Shown: positions 16,366 through 25,158 of the stretch, in pieces
Position numbering within the stretch: the stretch's first letter is position 1
Layout of the letters: the number at the start of each line of letters is the position of its first letter
Assembly (NCBI RefSeq): GCF_018614205.1
Contig: NZ_JAGGOS010000026.1
Span: 1 to 35,024 of the forward strand
Direction of reading: 5' to 3'
Source of the DNA: Streptomyces sp. ISL-36
GTDB lineage: Bacteria > Actinomycetota > Actinomycetes > Streptomycetales > Streptomycetaceae
DNA: 35,024 bases
Notes under the pieces: model-generated
The model's database searches: none
What the model was told of the DNA's origin: nothing
Seen by the model: only the letters and a program-made list of their open reading frames with translations
Translations under genes and position numbers: made by a program

Positions 16366-17157
16366 CTAGCGGAACCGCCATCCGTGGTCCACCGGGCCGA
16401 TCCCCGATCCCAGCGCGAAGCCGGCGGCGATCGCCCCCGTCACGTACTCCTTCGCCTCCCGCACCGCCTGCGGCACCGGCCGTCCCTTCGCGAGTCCGGA
16501 CGCCACCGCGGAGGCGAGCGTGCAGCCCGTGCCGTGCGTGTGCCGGTTGTCGTGCCGCGGCGCCCGCAACCAGTGCTCCTCGGTGCCGTCCGTGAGCAGG
16601 TCCACCGCCTCGCCGCCGGTGGGCAGGTGCCCGCCCTTGATCAGCGCCCAGCGCGGTCCGTACGACAGGATCGCCTCCGCCGCGACCCTCATGTCGCTCT
16701 CGTGCACGACATGGACGCCGGTGAGCTGGGCCACCTCGTCCAGGTTGGGCGTGGCCACGGTCGCCACCGGCAGCAGCTCGTTCCGTACGGCGTCCAGCGC
16801 GGAGGCCGCGAGCAGCGAGTCGCCGTGCTTGGAGACCCCCACCGGGTCGACGACCACCGGTGCGTCCGTTCCCGCGAGCAGCTCCGCCACCGTCTCCACC
16901 AGCGGGGCCGAGGACAGCATGCCGGTCTTCACGGCCTGGACGCCGATGTCGTCGACGACGGCGCGGTACTGGGCCCGTATCGCCTCCTCGGGGAGCTCCC
17001 AGGCGCCGTGGACACCCTTCGAGTTCTGGGCGGTGACGGCGGTGATCACGCTCATGCCGTGGACGCCGAGGGCGAGCATCGTCTTCAGGTCAGCCTGGAT
17101 GCCGGCGCCGCCGCCTGAGTCGGACCCGGCGACGGTGAGCACCAAGGGGGGATTCAC
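16366..17157 (-). CDS. thiD: Bifunctional hydroxymethylpyrimidine kinase / phosphomethylpyrimidine kinase
   Basis: Phosphorylates HMP and HMP-P to HMP-PP for thiamine synthesis. The 263-aa product begins [26 protein letters not shown], with the HMP-binding [15 protein letters not shown] signature. Other motifs are [27 protein letters not shown], and the C-terminal anion-hole/ATP motif [20 protein letters not shown]. The start GTG 17157 overlaps the thiL stop (GTGA) and has GGGGAG upstream, so translation is coupled. The longer open frame to 18126 is only the shadow of thiL. No TPP riboswitch is visible between the two genes. Confidence 0.96.
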   Translation of the reverse strand: MNPPLVLTVAGSDSGGGAGIQADLKTMLALGVHGMSVITAVTAQNSKGVHGAWELPEEAIRAQYRAVVDDIGVQAVKTGMLSSAPLVETVAELLAGTDAPVVVDPVGVSKHGDSLLAASALDAVRNELLPVATVATPNLDEVAQLTGVHVVHESDMRVAAEAILSYGPRWALIKGGHLPTGGEAVDLLTDGTEEHWLRAPRHDNRHTHGTGCTLASAVASGLAKGRPVPQAVREAKEYVTGAIAAGFALGSGIGPVDHGWRFR

Positions 17158-18116
17158 TGGTTCTCCCCGAAGTGGTCCCAGCCGCCCTTGCTGTGCCAGG
17201 GCGCCCCGTCCACGGTGACCTGCGGCAGCGCGGAGGGGTTGAGCACCTCGCCGATGACCTTCCAGCGGGCCGGCAGCTTCACGTCCGGCGGGAAGGTGGC
17301 CACGATGGCGTGGTCCTCTCCCCCGGTGAGCACCCACTGCAGCGGATCGACGCCGACGGCCTGGCCGATGTCGTGCATCTGCGTGGGGATGTCGATGAGT
17401 CCGGACCGCAGGTCGATGCGGACCTTGCTGGCCTCGGCGATGTGGCCGAGGTCGGCGATGAGTCCGTCGCTGACGTCGCACATGGCGGTGGCGCCGAGTC
17501 CGGCGGCCGCGGGGCCCGCGTGGTAGGGCGGTTCGGGTCGCCGGTGGGCCTCGACGAAGGCGCGCGGGGAGCGGAAACCCCGGGAGAGGACGGCGTATCC
17601 GGCGGCGGACCAGCCGAGCCAGCCGGTGTACGCGACGACGTCGCCGGGCTGGGCGCCGCCCCGGGTCACGGGGTCGTGGTTGCGCAGATCTCCGAGGGCG
17701 GTGATCGCGACGGTGATGGTGTCGCCGCGGACGACGTCGCCGCCGACGACGGCCGCGCCGGCGACCTGGCACTCGTCGCGCAGACCGTCCATGAGCTCGG
17801 TGGGCCAGGTGACGGGGAGTTCGGCGGGGACGACGAGGCCGAGCAGCAGGGCGGTGGGGACGGCGCCCATGGCGGCGATGTCGGCGAGGTTCTGCGCCGC
17901 CGCCTTGCGGCCGACGTCGTACGCCGTCGACCAGTCGCGGCGGAAGTGACGTCCTTCGAGCAGGATGTCCGTGCTGGCCACCACGCGCCGGTCCGGTGCG
18001 GAGACGACCGCGGCGTCGTCGCCGGGCCCGACCCGTACCGCCGGGGTGGAGGTGAGCCGGGATGTGAGCTCCCTGATGAGCCCGAACTCCCCCAACTCGC
18101 CGACTGTGCCCTTCAC
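17154..18116 (-). CDS. thiL: Thiamine-monophosphate kinase
   Basis: Converts thiamine monophosphate to the active diphosphate with ATP. The 320-aa protein of the AIR synthase/ThiL fold begins [21 protein letters not shown]. Motifs: [10 protein letters not shown] (residues about 29-38, metal-binding Asp pair), [40 protein letters not shown], and [19 protein letters not shown], then [13 protein letters not shown]. All are canonical. The start GTG 18116 has GAGGTGAG five bases upstream. It is first in a thiL-thiD pair with four-base overlap. The upstream 230-bp region holds no thiamine riboswitch that I can recognise. Confidence 0.96.
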   Translation of the reverse strand: MKGTVGELGEFGLIRELTSRLTSTPAVRVGPGDDAAVVSAPDRRVVASTDILLEGRHFRRDWSTAYDVGRKAAAQNLADIAAMGAVPTALLLGLVVPAELPVTWPTELMDGLRDECQVAGAAVVGGDVVRGDTITVAITALGDLRNHDPVTRGGAQPGDVVAYTGWLGWSAAGYAVLSRGFRSPRAFVEAHRRPEPPYHAGPAAAGLGATAMCDVSDGLIADLGHIAEASKVRIDLRSGLIDIPTQMHDIGQAVGVDPLQWVLTGGEDHAIVATFPPDVKLPARWKVIGEVLNPSALPQVTVDGAPWHSKGGWDHFGENQ

Positions 18117-18346
18117 CGCGTCTCACCTCGTGTTGTCATGCCGGCGCGCGGGTCGCTCTGCGGGTCGCGAGCCGTCACTGCGCTGGGTACCGTCAAGTAG
18201 ACCGTCAACTTCTGTCGTGCGTACGCCACACCGTGGACGCCTCGGGGCGTGCAGGTCTCCCCGCGGCCCACGGCGACGCGGTACCGTGGCGAACCTTTCA
18301 TCGGGTTCTCTCCCCCAATGATCCTCGTGGCCGCCCTGGAGGTTCC

Positions 18347-18580
18347 GTGGTACAGGCGTACATCCTTATTCAGACCGAAGTGGGCAAGGCGTCGACCGTC
18401 GCCGAGACCATCTCCAAGATCCCGGGCGTCCTCCAGGCGGAGGACGTGACGGGTCCGTACGACGTGATCGTCCGCGCCCAGGCGGACACGGTCGACGAAC
18501 TCGGCCGCATGGTGGTCGCCAAGGTCCAGCAAGTGGACGGCATCACGCGCACCCTCACCTGCCCGGTCGTCCATCTGTAG
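18347..18580 (+). CDS. Stand-alone Lrp/AsnC ligand-binding (RAM) domain protein
   Basis: A 77-aa protein consisting only of the effector-binding (RAM) domain of the Lrp/AsnC family: MVQAYILIQTEVGKASTVAETISKIPGV, then AEDVTGPYDVIVRAQADTVDELGRMVVAKVQQVDGITRTLTCPVV. There is no helix-turn-helix. Such proteins bind amino acids as oligomers and may modulate full-length Lrp regulators, but no role is known for this one. Start GTG 18347 has GGAGG four bases upstream. It is transcribed away from thiL and is followed by a lipoprotein gene after 20 bases, so the two may form an operon. Confidence 0.9.
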   Translation: MVQAYILIQTEVGKASTVAETISKIPGVLQAEDVTGPYDVIVRAQADTVDELGRMVVAKVQQVDGITRTLTCPVVHL

Positions 18581-18600
18581 CCCCCGTCTACCCTTGGCCG

Positions 18601-19092
18601 GTGATGTCTTCCCACCGGCCCTTCGGCCTGCCCGTCGCCGCCGCAGCCGTGCTGCTGCTGACCGCCGCGGGCTGCTCCTCCACGGACGCGAAGGCGTCGG
18701 TCCCGGTTCCCAGCCCTCCGGCGGAGGAAGCCGCCTTCTGCCAGGCGCTGGCGAAGGAGCTTCCCGACACCGTGGCGGGGCTGGAACGGAACGATCCGGA
18801 GCCTGACTCCGAGCTCACCGCCGGGTGGGGGGACGCGGCGATCGTACTGCGCTGCGGCGTCCCCCGGCCCGAAAAGATGACCGACCCCCAGTCGCAGGGT
18901 GTCTCGGTCGACGGCGTGCGCTGGATGGTGGAGCAGCGGGAGGGCGGCGGACCCCGCTTCACCTCGGTGTACCGCAAGGCGTACGTCGAGGTGACGCTGG
19001 ACGAGCGGTACGTGCACGATGCCGCTCCGCTCGTGGATCTCGCCGCCCCCGTGAAGACGGTCCCGTGCGCTCTGGAGCCGGAGTGTGACTAG
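18601..19092 (+). CDS. DUF3515-family lipoprotein
   Basis: A 163-aa secreted lipoprotein. It starts at GTG 18601 or ATG 18604 and has a hydrophobic signal (LPVAAAAVLLLTAAGC) ending in a lipobox with the acylated Cys at about residue 25. The mature part has CQALAKELPDTVAGLERND, WGDAAIVLRCGVPRPE, and MVEQREGGGPRFTSVYRKAYVEVTLDERY, matching DUF3515 as I remember it. It also has Cys near the C-terminus (VPCALEPECD) that may form disulfides. Its stop shares a CTAG with the ddl stop on the opposite strand. Proximity to ddl hints at a cell-envelope role, but function is unknown. Confidence 0.85.
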   Translation: MMSSHRPFGLPVAAAAVLLLTAAGCSSTDAKASVPVPSPPAEEAAFCQALAKELPDTVAGLERNDPEPDSELTAGWGDAAIVLRCGVPRPEKMTDPQSQGVSVDGVRWMVEQREGGGPRFTSVYRKAYVEVTLDERYVHDAAPLVDLAAPVKTVPCALEPECD

Positions 19093-20228
19093 CGCAGGCC
19101 CGTCGAGCGCGTCAGCGCGGCCTGGATCAGCCGGTCGACGAGCTCGGGGTAGCCGACGCCGCTCTCCTGCCACATCCGCGGGTACATCGAGATCGGCGTG
19201 AAGCCGGGCATGGTGTTGATCTCGTTGATGACGAAGTCGCCGTCCTCGGTGAGGAAGAAGTCGGCGCGGACCAGTCCCTCGCAGGAGACGGCCTCGTAGG
19301 CGGCGACCGCCAGACGCTGGACCTCGGCGGTGGCCTCGTCACCGATCGGCGCGGGCACGATCCCGGAGGCCGAGTCGATGTACTTGGCCTCGAAGTCGTA
19401 GAAGTCGTGGTCGGTGACCGGCGGGATCTCGGCCGGCACGCTGGCGCGCGGCCCGTCCTCGAACTCCAGGACGCCGCACTCGATCTCACGGCCGCGCAGC
19501 AGCGACTCGACGAGGATCTTGGGGTCGTGGCGCCGGGCCTCCTCGATGGCCTCGTCCAGGCCGGAGAGGTCGTCGACCTTGGTGATGCCCATGGAGGAGC
19601 CGCCGCGGGCGGGCTTCACGAAGAGCGGCCAGCCGTGGTCGGCGGCGAACTCGACGATCTTCTTGCGGGCGGCGGCGGGGTTCTGCTCCCACTCGCGGGG
19701 CCGGATGACCTCGTACGGGCCGACGGGCAGCCCGAAGGAGGTGAACACCCGCTTCATGTACTCCTTGTCCTGGCCGACGGCGGAGGCGAGGACGCCCGCG
19801 CCGACGTAGGGGACGCCGGAGAGCTCCAGGAGCCCCTGGAGGGTGCCGTCCTCGCCGTACGGGCCGTGCAGCATCGGGAAGACGACGTCGACCTCGCCGA
19901 GCGCCTTGGGCACGGCGCCGGGCTCGGTGTACACGACCTCGCGGTTGGCCGGGTCGACGGAGAGGACGACCCCGCCCCGTTCCGACTCGGTGAGATCGGA
20001 GACGTTCGGCAGGGAGCGCTCGGCGATGGCCATCCGCTCGGGGGCGTCGGCCGTCAGCGCCCAGCGCCCGTCGGTGGTGATGCCGATGGGCAGCACGTCG
20101 TACTTGGTCCGGTCGATGGCGCGCAGGACGGCACCGGCCGTGACGACGGAGATGGCGTGCTCGGAGCTGCGTCCGCCGAAGACGACGGCCACGCGCGGCT
20201 TGCGGGGGCTCTGGGTGTTCTCGCTCAT
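19089..20228 (-). CDS. ddl: D-alanine--D-alanine ligase
   Basis: ATP-grasp enzyme making D-Ala-D-Ala for peptidoglycan. The 379-aa protein starts at ATG 20228. The N-terminal GGRSSEHAISV (residues 18-28) has the Glu binding the first D-Ala. HGPYGEDGTLQG is at about 115-126. The ATP-grasp domain includes KPARGGSSMGITKV and the FEAKYIDSASGIV omega-loop, in which Lys-Tyr resembles the D-Ala-D-Ala rather than the D-Lac-making type. RADFFL...INEINTMPGFTPISMYP holds the Mg ligands. No vancomycin-resistance neighbours are present, so this is the housekeeping ligase. A short spacer with a duplicated GAGGCGGTCGGC motif (20298-20325) separates it from gpsA. Confidence 0.96.
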   Translation of the reverse strand: MSENTQSPRKPRVAVVFGGRSSEHAISVVTAGAVLRAIDRTKYDVLPIGITTDGRWALTADAPERMAIAERSLPNVSDLTESERGGVVLSVDPANREVVYTEPGAVPKALGEVDVVFPMLHGPYGEDGTLQGLLELSGVPYVGAGVLASAVGQDKEYMKRVFTSFGLPVGPYEVIRPREWEQNPAAARKKIVEFAADHGWPLFVKPARGGSSMGITKVDDLSGLDEAIEEARRHDPKILVESLLRGREIECGVLEFEDGPRASVPAEIPPVTDHDFYDFEAKYIDSASGIVPAPIGDEATAEVQRLAVAAYEAVSCEGLVRADFFLTEDGDFVINEINTMPGFTPISMYPRMWQESGVGYPELVDRLIQAALTRSTGLR

Positions 20229-20381
20229 AACGCGTTGAGCGTACCTTGCGCTTCGGGTGCGCTTAAGAGCCCCGGCCCGCCGCGCGCGTCGGGCCCTACG
20301 AGGCGGTCGGCGAGGCGGTCGGCGGGGCGGCCGTCGTGTGTTCGGCGGCCCCGGGGCGGGCGTCGGTGTGTGACGCGGCGG

Positions 20382-21383
20382 TCAGCGGCGCTCGGGCTTC
20401 GCGCTGCGCGACATCAGTTCCTTGAGGGCGACGATCGGCGGCTTGCCCTCGTGGACGATGGAGACGACCGTCTCGGTGATCGGCATGTCGACACCGTGGC
20501 GGCGGGCCAGATCGAGCACGGACTCGCAGGACTTGACGCCCTCGGCGGTCTGCTTGGTGGCGGCGATGGTCTCCTGGAGCGTCATCCCGCGGCCCAGGTT
20601 GGTGCCGAAGGTGTGGTTCCGGGAGAGCGGCGAGGAGCAGGTGGCCACCAGGTCGCCGAGTCCGGCGAGGCCGGAGAAGGTGAGCGGGTCGGCGCCCATG
20701 GCGAGGCCGAGCCGGGTGGTCTCGGCGAGGCCGCGGGTGATGAGCGTGGCTTTGGAGTTGTCGCCGAGGCCCATGCCGTCGGCGATGCCGACGGCGAGCC
20801 CGATGACGTTCTTGACCGCTCCGCCGAGTTCGCAGCCGACGACGTCGGTGTTGGTGTACGGCCGGAAGTACGGGGTCATGCAGGCGGCCTGCAGCCGCCG
20901 GGCGACCGACTCGTCGACGCAGGCGACGACGGAGGCGGCGGGCTGCCGGGCGGCGATCTCCTTGGCCAGGTTGGGGCCGGTGAGGACGGCGACGCGGTCG
21001 GCGGAGACCTTGGCGACCTCCTCGATGACCTCGCTCATGCGCTTGGCGGTGCCGAGTTCGACGCCCTTCATCAGGGAGACGAGGACGGTGCCGGGGGCCA
21101 GTTCGGGGGCCCATGCGGCGAGGTTGCCGCGCAGGGTCTGCGAGGGGACGGCGAGCACGGTGAACTCGGCGTCGCGGGCGGCCTCGGCGGGGTCGGTGGT
21201 GGCCCGGAGGTTCGCGGGGAGTTCGACACCGGGGAGGTAGTCGGGGTTGGTACGGGTGGTGTTGACGGCGTCGACGAGCTCCGCGCGGCGGCCCCACAGG
21301 GTGACCTCGCAGCCCGCGTCGGCGAGCACCATGCCGAAGGCGGTGCCCCACGATCCCGTACCGAATACGGCTGCCTTGGTCAC
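20382..21383 (-). CDS. gpsA: Glycerol-3-phosphate dehydrogenase [NAD(P)+]
   Basis: Reduces dihydroxyacetone phosphate to sn-glycerol 3-phosphate for phospholipid synthesis. The 333-aa product begins MTKAAVFGTGSWGTAFGMVLADAG, a Rossmann GxGxxG/A. Further motifs: VLAVPSQTLRGNL, LTGPNLAKEIAARQP, catalytic-Lys region GAVKNVIGLAVGIADGMGLGDNSKATLITRGLAE, and GLAGLGDLVATCSSPLSRN. The start GTG 21383 overlaps the plsC stop (GTGA) with GGGAGG upstream, so the two are coupled. plsC plus gpsA provide substrate and acylation for the same lipid pathway. Confidence 0.96.
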   Translation of the reverse strand: MTKAAVFGTGSWGTAFGMVLADAGCEVTLWGRRAELVDAVNTTRTNPDYLPGVELPANLRATTDPAEAARDAEFTVLAVPSQTLRGNLAAWAPELAPGTVLVSLMKGVELGTAKRMSEVIEEVAKVSADRVAVLTGPNLAKEIAARQPAASVVACVDESVARRLQAACMTPYFRPYTNTDVVGCELGGAVKNVIGLAVGIADGMGLGDNSKATLITRGLAETTRLGLAMGADPLTFSGLAGLGDLVATCSSPLSRNHTFGTNLGRGMTLQETIAATKQTAEGVKSCESVLDLARRHGVDMPITETVVSIVHEGKPPIVALKELMSRSAKPERR

Positions 21384-22129
21384 TTCTTGCCCTCCCCGGC
21401 CTTGCGCCGCTGTTCGAGCCGCGCCTTGCGGTGGTCGTAGGGCTCGGCCGGGGCCTTCTCGCCGCGGACGTCCTCCAGGAGCGCGGTGATCGCGGCCATG
21501 ATGACCTCGGTCGCCTCGCGCAGTACGTCGGGCGTCGGCTCCAGGTCGTAGAACCGGGAGAGGTCGACGGGCGGGCCGGCCTGCACGATGAGCGTCTTGC
21601 GCGGGAACAGCCGGAGCTTGTTCTCCTTGGCGTACGGCGGCATCGCGAGGTTGGCCCCCCACTGGGCGACGGGGATGACCGGGGCCTTGGTGAGCAGCGC
21701 GACGCGCGCGGCGCCGGTTTTGCCGGCCATGGGCCACATGTCGGGGTCGCGGGTGAGGGTGCCCTCGGGGTAGAAGGCGACGCATTCGCCGTGCTCGATG
21801 GCCTCGACGGCGGCGCGGAAGGCGTCCAGCGCGTTGGTCGTCTCGCGGTAGACGGGGATCTGGCCGGTGCCGCGGAGCATCATGCCGACGAACGATCCCT
21901 TGAAGAGGCCGGCCTTGGCGAGAAAGCGCGGAACCCGTCCGGTGTTGTACTGGTAGTGCGCGTACGACAGCGGGTCCAGATACGAGTTGTGATTGACGGC
22001 GGTGATGAATCCGCCGTCGGCCGGAATGTGTTCCGTTCCGCGCCAGTCCCGGTTGAACAGAACCACCAGCGGCGGTTTGGCGATGACCGCCGCCAGGCGG
22101 TACCAGAAGCCGATTCTGCGGCGGGACAC
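21380..22129 (-). CDS. plsC: 1-acyl-sn-glycerol-3-phosphate acyltransferase (PlsC-type)
   Basis: Probable acyltransferase of phospholipid synthesis, 249 aa. Catalytic NHNSYLDPL (the H-x4-D motif) at about residues 43-51, and YPEGTLTRD (the substrate-binding EGT motif) near 120. There is a hydrophobic N-terminal segment (LAAVIAKPPLVVLFN) suggesting membrane association. The tail is basic and charged (HRKARLEQRRKAGEGKK). The start GTG 22129 has GGAAGG seven bases upstream; the longer frame to 22858 overlaps cofC and is not credible. It is divergent from cofC over 160 bases. Other acyltransferase roles, for example in glycolipid synthesis, cannot be excluded. Confidence 0.9.
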   Translation of the reverse strand: MSRRRIGFWYRLAAVIAKPPLVVLFNRDWRGTEHIPADGGFITAVNHNSYLDPLSYAHYQYNTGRVPRFLAKAGLFKGSFVGMMLRGTGQIPVYRETTNALDAFRAAVEAIEHGECVAFYPEGTLTRDPDMWPMAGKTGAARVALLTKAPVIPVAQWGANLAMPPYAKENKLRLFPRKTLIVQAGPPVDLSRFYDLEPTPDVLREATEVIMAAITALLEDVRGEKAPAEPYDHRKARLEQRRKAGEGKK

Positions 22130-22289
22130 TCGGACACCTTCCTCTGGGACTGGCGTGCAGGGGGTCAAGTGTCGCCCCATGCTCCTGGTCTGTCGAGAAC
22201 ACCGTACGCCCCGGGATCCCCGGGGCCGCCGGGCACCGTCCCCCGGCCCGTCGGACGCCGGTGGCGGTGTCGGGTCACAATGGGCCCCG

Positions 22290-22937
22290 ATGAACACCGA
22301 TCCGGACGACCGCTGGTCCCTGGTCGTACCCCTGAAGCCCCTTGCGCGGGCGAAGAGCAGGCTCGCCGCGGCCACCGGTGCGCTGTTGCGCCCCCGGCTC
22401 GCGCTGGCGTTCGCGCAGGACACCGTGGTCGCGGCGCTGGAGTGCCGGTGGGTGCGGGATGTGGCGGTCGTCACGGACGATCCGGCGGCGGGGGCGGCGC
22501 TTTCGGCGCTGGGGGCGCGGATCGTGGCCGACTCCCCGCGGGCCGGGCTCAACGCGGCTCTGGCGCACGGGGCGCGTACGGTACGCGCCTTGCGCCCCGC
22601 CGCCCGGGTGGCGGCGCTGAACGCGGACCTGCCGGCGCTGCGGCCGGCCGAGCTGGCCCGGGTCCTGGAGGTGGCGGCGCAATTCCCCCGGGCATTTCTC
22701 GCGGATGCCGCCGATATCGGTACGACATTCCTCTCGGCGGGTCCGGGAGTGGAATTGGCGCCTGCTTTCGGAGGTGCTTCGCGCCGGCGACATTTGTCTT
22801 CGGGGGCGGTGGAAATCCGACTGGCCGGTGTGGATTCCGTCCGCCGGGACGTGGACACCGGCGAGGATCTGGCGGCGGCGCTCGCCCTGGGTGTCGGCCC
22901 GCGGACGGCGGCCCACTGGGATCGTGCGGCCGGATAG
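22290..22937 (+). CDS. cofC: CofC/FbiD guanylyltransferase of coenzyme F420 synthesis
   Basis: Makes the GTP-activated precursor of F420; in mycobacteria the orthologue FbiD uses phosphoenolpyruvate. The 215-aa product starts at ATG 22290 (MNTDPDDRWSLVVPLKPLARAKSRLA), in which the VPLKPLxxAKSRL signature of CofC is clear. The nucleotide-binding core follows with VVTDDPAAGAALSALGARIVAD, NADLPALRPAEL, GTTFLSAGPGVEL and FGGASRRRHLS. The C-terminal RRDVDTGEDLAAALALGVG completes the family. The location upstream of a K/A-rich HU gene matches M. tuberculosis Rv2983 to hupB. No clear ribosome-binding site precedes the ATG. Confidence 0.93.
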   Translation: MNTDPDDRWSLVVPLKPLARAKSRLAAATGALLRPRLALAFAQDTVVAALECRWVRDVAVVTDDPAAGAALSALGARIVADSPRAGLNAALAHGARTVRALRPAARVAALNADLPALRPAELARVLEVAAQFPRAFLADAADIGTTFLSAGPGVELAPAFGGASRRRHLSSGAVEIRLAGVDSVRRDVDTGEDLAAALALGVGPRTAAHWDRAAG

Positions 22938-22947
22938 GCTGCGGCTC

Positions 22948-23157
22948 ATGCAGGCGACCGCGTACACGTACGACCCCGAGACCCGCAGCGGCAGTGTGCT
23001 GCTCGACGACGGCACCCCGGTGGAGTTCGGGGCCGAGGCGTTCGACGCGGGCGGGCTGCGGTTGCTGCGGCCAGGGCAGCGGGTGCGGATCGAGACGGAG
23101 CCGGGTGCCGGGGACGCCGGCCCGCGGATCACGCTGGTGACGCTGCAGACCCTCTGA
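22948..23157 (+). CDS. Small beta-rich (cold-shock/OB-like) protein of unknown function
   Basis: A 69-aa protein starting 11 bases after the cofC stop at ATG 22948 (MQATAYTYDPETRSGSVLLDDGT). The pattern YDPETRSGSVLLDDGTPVEF...LRLLRPGQRVRIETE resembles the strand layout of cold-shock or OB-fold domains (Gly-containing first strand, then VxF and a PGQxV turn). The nucleic-acid-binding aromatic motifs of true cold-shock proteins are absent. It is likely cotranscribed with cofC. Function is not recognised; the call rests on length, operon position and compact beta-rich composition. Confidence 0.75.
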   Translation: MQATAYTYDPETRSGSVLLDDGTPVEFGAEAFDAGGLRLLRPGQRVRIETEPGAGDAGPRITLVTLQTL

Positions 23158-23330
23158 TCAACGGCGGCTCCGCGTCGCGGAGGGTCGGGTCGGGTCGGGT
23201 CGCGGAGGGCCGGGCGCCGCTGCGTGGGGTCGAGCCCCGCTGCGCGGATCGGTGCCGGTTGCGGTGCCGGTGGGCCGGGCGGCCGGATCTCTCCCGTGTC
23301 GTTGGGCCGAACAGGGTGCGGACGCGCCGC

Positions 23331-23360
23331 GGGCCGGGCTCCCCGAGGGGAGCCCGGCCC
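23331..23360. terminator. Bidirectional hairpin terminator between the OB-like gene and hupS
   Basis: GGGCCGGGCTCCCC (23331-23344) and its exact complement (23347-23360) form a 14-bp stem around GA. It lies between convergent genes, 41 bases from the hupS stop. Confidence 0.8.
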
Positions 23361-23400
23361 GGCGTGTGAGTGGCCCGTGACCGCGGGATGCCTTACCTGC

Positions 23401-24084
23401 TTACTTCTTGGCGGCGGTCTTCTTCGCGGTGGTCTTGCGCGCCGTCGTCTTCTTGGCGGGCGCCTTCTTCGCCGTGGCCTTCTTCGCCGGCGCGGTCTTC
23501 TTGGCGGCGGCCTTCTTGGTCGTGGCCGTCGCCTTCTTGGCCGGGGTCGCCTTCTTGGCGGCCGCGGTGGTGGTCTTCTTCGCCGCCGGGGTCTTCTTCG
23601 CGGTGGCGGTGGTCTTCTTCGCCGCGGGAGTGGTCTTCTTCGCGGCGGCGGTGGTCTTCTTCGCCGCCGGGGTCGCCTTCTTGGCGGCGGCCTTCTTGGC
23701 GGTGGTGGCCTTCTTCGCCGCGGCCTTCTTCACGGTCGCGGAAGCGCCGCCCGTGAGGCTGCCCTTGGGTGCCTTCTTGACGGAGACCTCGCCGCCCTTG
23801 GGGAGCTTCTTCGAGCCGCTGACCAGGTCCTTGAAGCCCTGACCAGCGCGGAAGCGGGGAACGGAGGTCTTCTTGACCCGCACGCGCTCACCCGTCTGCG
23901 GGTTGCGGGCGTACCGGGCCGGTCGGTCGACCTTCTCGAACGAGCCGAAGCCGGTGACCGAAACACGGTCCCCGCCGACCACGGCACGCACGATCGCGTC
24001 CAGCACCGCGTCGACAGCGTCGGCGGCCTGCTGACGGCCGCCGAGCTTGTCGGCAATCGCTTCTACGAGCTGCGCCTTGTTCAC
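23401..24084 (-). CDS. hupS: HU-family nucleoid protein with lysine/alanine-rich C-terminal tail (HupS-type)
   Basis: A 227-aa histone-like protein. Residues about 1-95 are a complete HU domain: [64 protein letters not shown], including the DNA-arm motif RNPxTG. After a linker, residues about 110-227 are [14 protein letters not shown] repeats resembling eukaryotic histone H1 tails. In S. coelicolor HupS is sporulation-associated, and mycobacterial HupB is the same type. The start GTG 24084 has GAAGGGGAAG upstream. The region 24085-24190 is AT-rich for this genome and probably contains the promoter. The tail DNA (23401-23760) is highly repetitive, so copy number can vary between strains. Confidence 0.97.
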   Translation of the reverse strand: MNKAQLVEAIADKLGGRQQAADAVDAVLDAIVRAVVGGDRVSVTGFGSFEKVDRPARYARNPQTGERVRVKKTSVPRFRAGQGFKDLVSGSKKLPKGGEVSVKKAPKGSLTGGASATVKKAAAKKATTAKKAAAKKATPAAKKTTAAAKKTTPAAKKTTATAKKTPAAKKTTTAAAKKATPAKKATATTKKAAAKKTAPAKKATAKKAPAKKTTARKTTAKKTAAKK

Positions 24085-24227
24085 GTCTTCCCCTTCGGAG
24101 ACATTGCCAGAACGAAAGTGTTCAAGCTTTTTCGCACGTTAGGCATGTATATACCGCAAATCAAACACGAAACGGGCTAATCACCCTAGTGCCGCAACGC
24201 AGAAGTCCCGTTGCGGAGTTCCTGGTG

Positions 24228-24455
24228 TCAGTCGTCTTCAGGGAATCGGCCCTCATCGAGGTCCTTCATCAACCGGTCCAGACGCGCTGCCGCGTCTGTG
24301 AGATCGTGCTTTGCCGCGGCCGTGACGACCAGCAGCTTCCGGGACAGCGCCATCCTTACGCCCTCCGGGACTTGCAGTTCGCGCACCCTTGTGTGCGCTT
24401 CCTTCAATCGGGCGGCGACTGCCTCGTAGAGCTCGAGTTGGCTGTCGCGTTCCAT
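24228..24455 (-). CDS. Small helical protein of unknown function (75 aa)
   Basis: Starts at ATG 24455 (MERDSQLELYEAVAARLKEAHTRVRELQVPEGVRMALSRKLLVVTAAAKHDL). The sequence is almost entirely helical with alternating Leu/Arg/Glu and ends in an acidic LDEGRFPEDD. I do not recognise the family; it is a conserved-looking Streptomyces hypothetical lying between hupS and leuD. There is no clear ribosome-binding site before the ATG; TAGATG (24474-24469 on the minus strand) may be a -10. The longer frame up to 24506 overlaps the leuD terminator zone and is less likely. Confidence 0.75.
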   Translation of the reverse strand: MERDSQLELYEAVAARLKEAHTRVRELQVPEGVRMALSRKLLVVTAAAKHDLTDAAARLDRLMKDLDEGRFPEDD

Positions 24456-24507
24456 GCACCGATTGTGCCATCTAGGGCGAGTTGTCGCCCGACGGGGTCT
24501 CAACAAC

Positions 24508-24545
24508 CGACTGCGCCCCCCACCGGGAGGTGGGGGGCGCAGTCG
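24508..24545 (-). terminator. leuCD terminator
   Basis: A perfect 17-bp stem (24508-24524 with 24529-24545) around a GGGA tetraloop (plus-strand sequence) lies 15 bases after the leuD stop and is followed on the minus strand by GTTGTTGAG. It is a classic strong hairpin. Confidence 0.88.
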
Positions 24546-24559
24546 TGGAAAAGCGCTGC

Positions 24560-25153
24560 TCAGGCAGTAATTGTACGGGGTTTGAAGGCCGGCCTCGCCG
24601 CCTCGTAAGCCGCGATGTCGGCTTCGTTCTGAAGGGTGAGGCTGATGTCGTCGAGGCCGTTGAGCAGCCGCCAGCGGGCGTTCTCGTCGAGCTCGAAGTC
24701 GGCGTCGATCCCGGCGGCCAGGACCTTCCGCGATCCCAAGTCAACAGTGATTTCGGCCGTCGGGTCGGCCTCGGTCAGCTCCCAGAGCGCGTCCACGGTC
24801 TTCTGGTCCAGGACCACGGTCAGCAGACCGTTCTTCAGCGAGTTGCCGCGGAAGATGTCGGCGAACCGGGAGGAGATGACGGTCTTGAAGCCGTAGTTCT
24901 GCAGCGCCCAGACGGCGTGCTCACGGGAGGAGCCGGTGCCGAAGTCGGGGCCGGCGACCAGGACCGAGGCACCCTGCCGCTCGGGGCGGTTGAGCACGAA
25001 CTCGGAGTCCTTGCGCCAGGCCTCGAAGAGCCCGTCCTCGAAACCGTCGCGGGTGACCTTCTTCAGCCAGTGCGCGGGGATGATCTGGTCGGTGTCGACG
25101 TTGCTGCGGCGCAGCGGGACGGCCCGGCCGGTGTGCGTGGTGAAAGCTTCCAT
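24560..25153 (-). CDS. leuD: 3-isopropylmalate dehydratase small subunit
   Basis: Small subunit of isopropylmalate isomerase (leucine synthesis), 197 aa, starting at ATG 25153. Motifs: [31 protein letters not shown], then [17 protein letters not shown], the substrate-loop SSREHA, and [19 protein letters not shown], all characteristic of the aconitase swivelling domain. Start is five bases after the leuC stop (25159), so the two subunits are translated from one mRNA. It ends with a 17-bp hairpin terminator. Confidence 0.97.
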   Translation of the reverse strand: MEAFTTHTGRAVPLRRSNVDTDQIIPAHWLKKVTRDGFEDGLFEAWRKDSEFVLNRPERQGASVLVAGPDFGTGSSREHAVWALQNYGFKTVISSRFADIFRGNSLKNGLLTVVLDQKTVDALWELTEADPTAEITVDLGSRKVLAAGIDADFELDENARWRLLNGLDDISLTLQNEADIAAYEAARPAFKPRTITA

Positions 25154-25158
25154 GGTTC

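Noticed and set aside
18117..18346. Possible TPP riboswitch before thiL
   Set aside because: I could not find the conserved THI-box core, and the region only shows a short duplicated CCGTCAA motif.
19407..21440. A 677-residue plus-strand frame
   Set aside because: Antisense shadow of ddl and gpsA; composition is Gly/Asp/Val/His rich as expected of high-GC reverse frames.
23401..23760. Regular repeats that resemble a CRISPR or satellite array
   Set aside because: They are in-frame Lys/Ala codons of the HupS tail, with no spacers and no cas genes.
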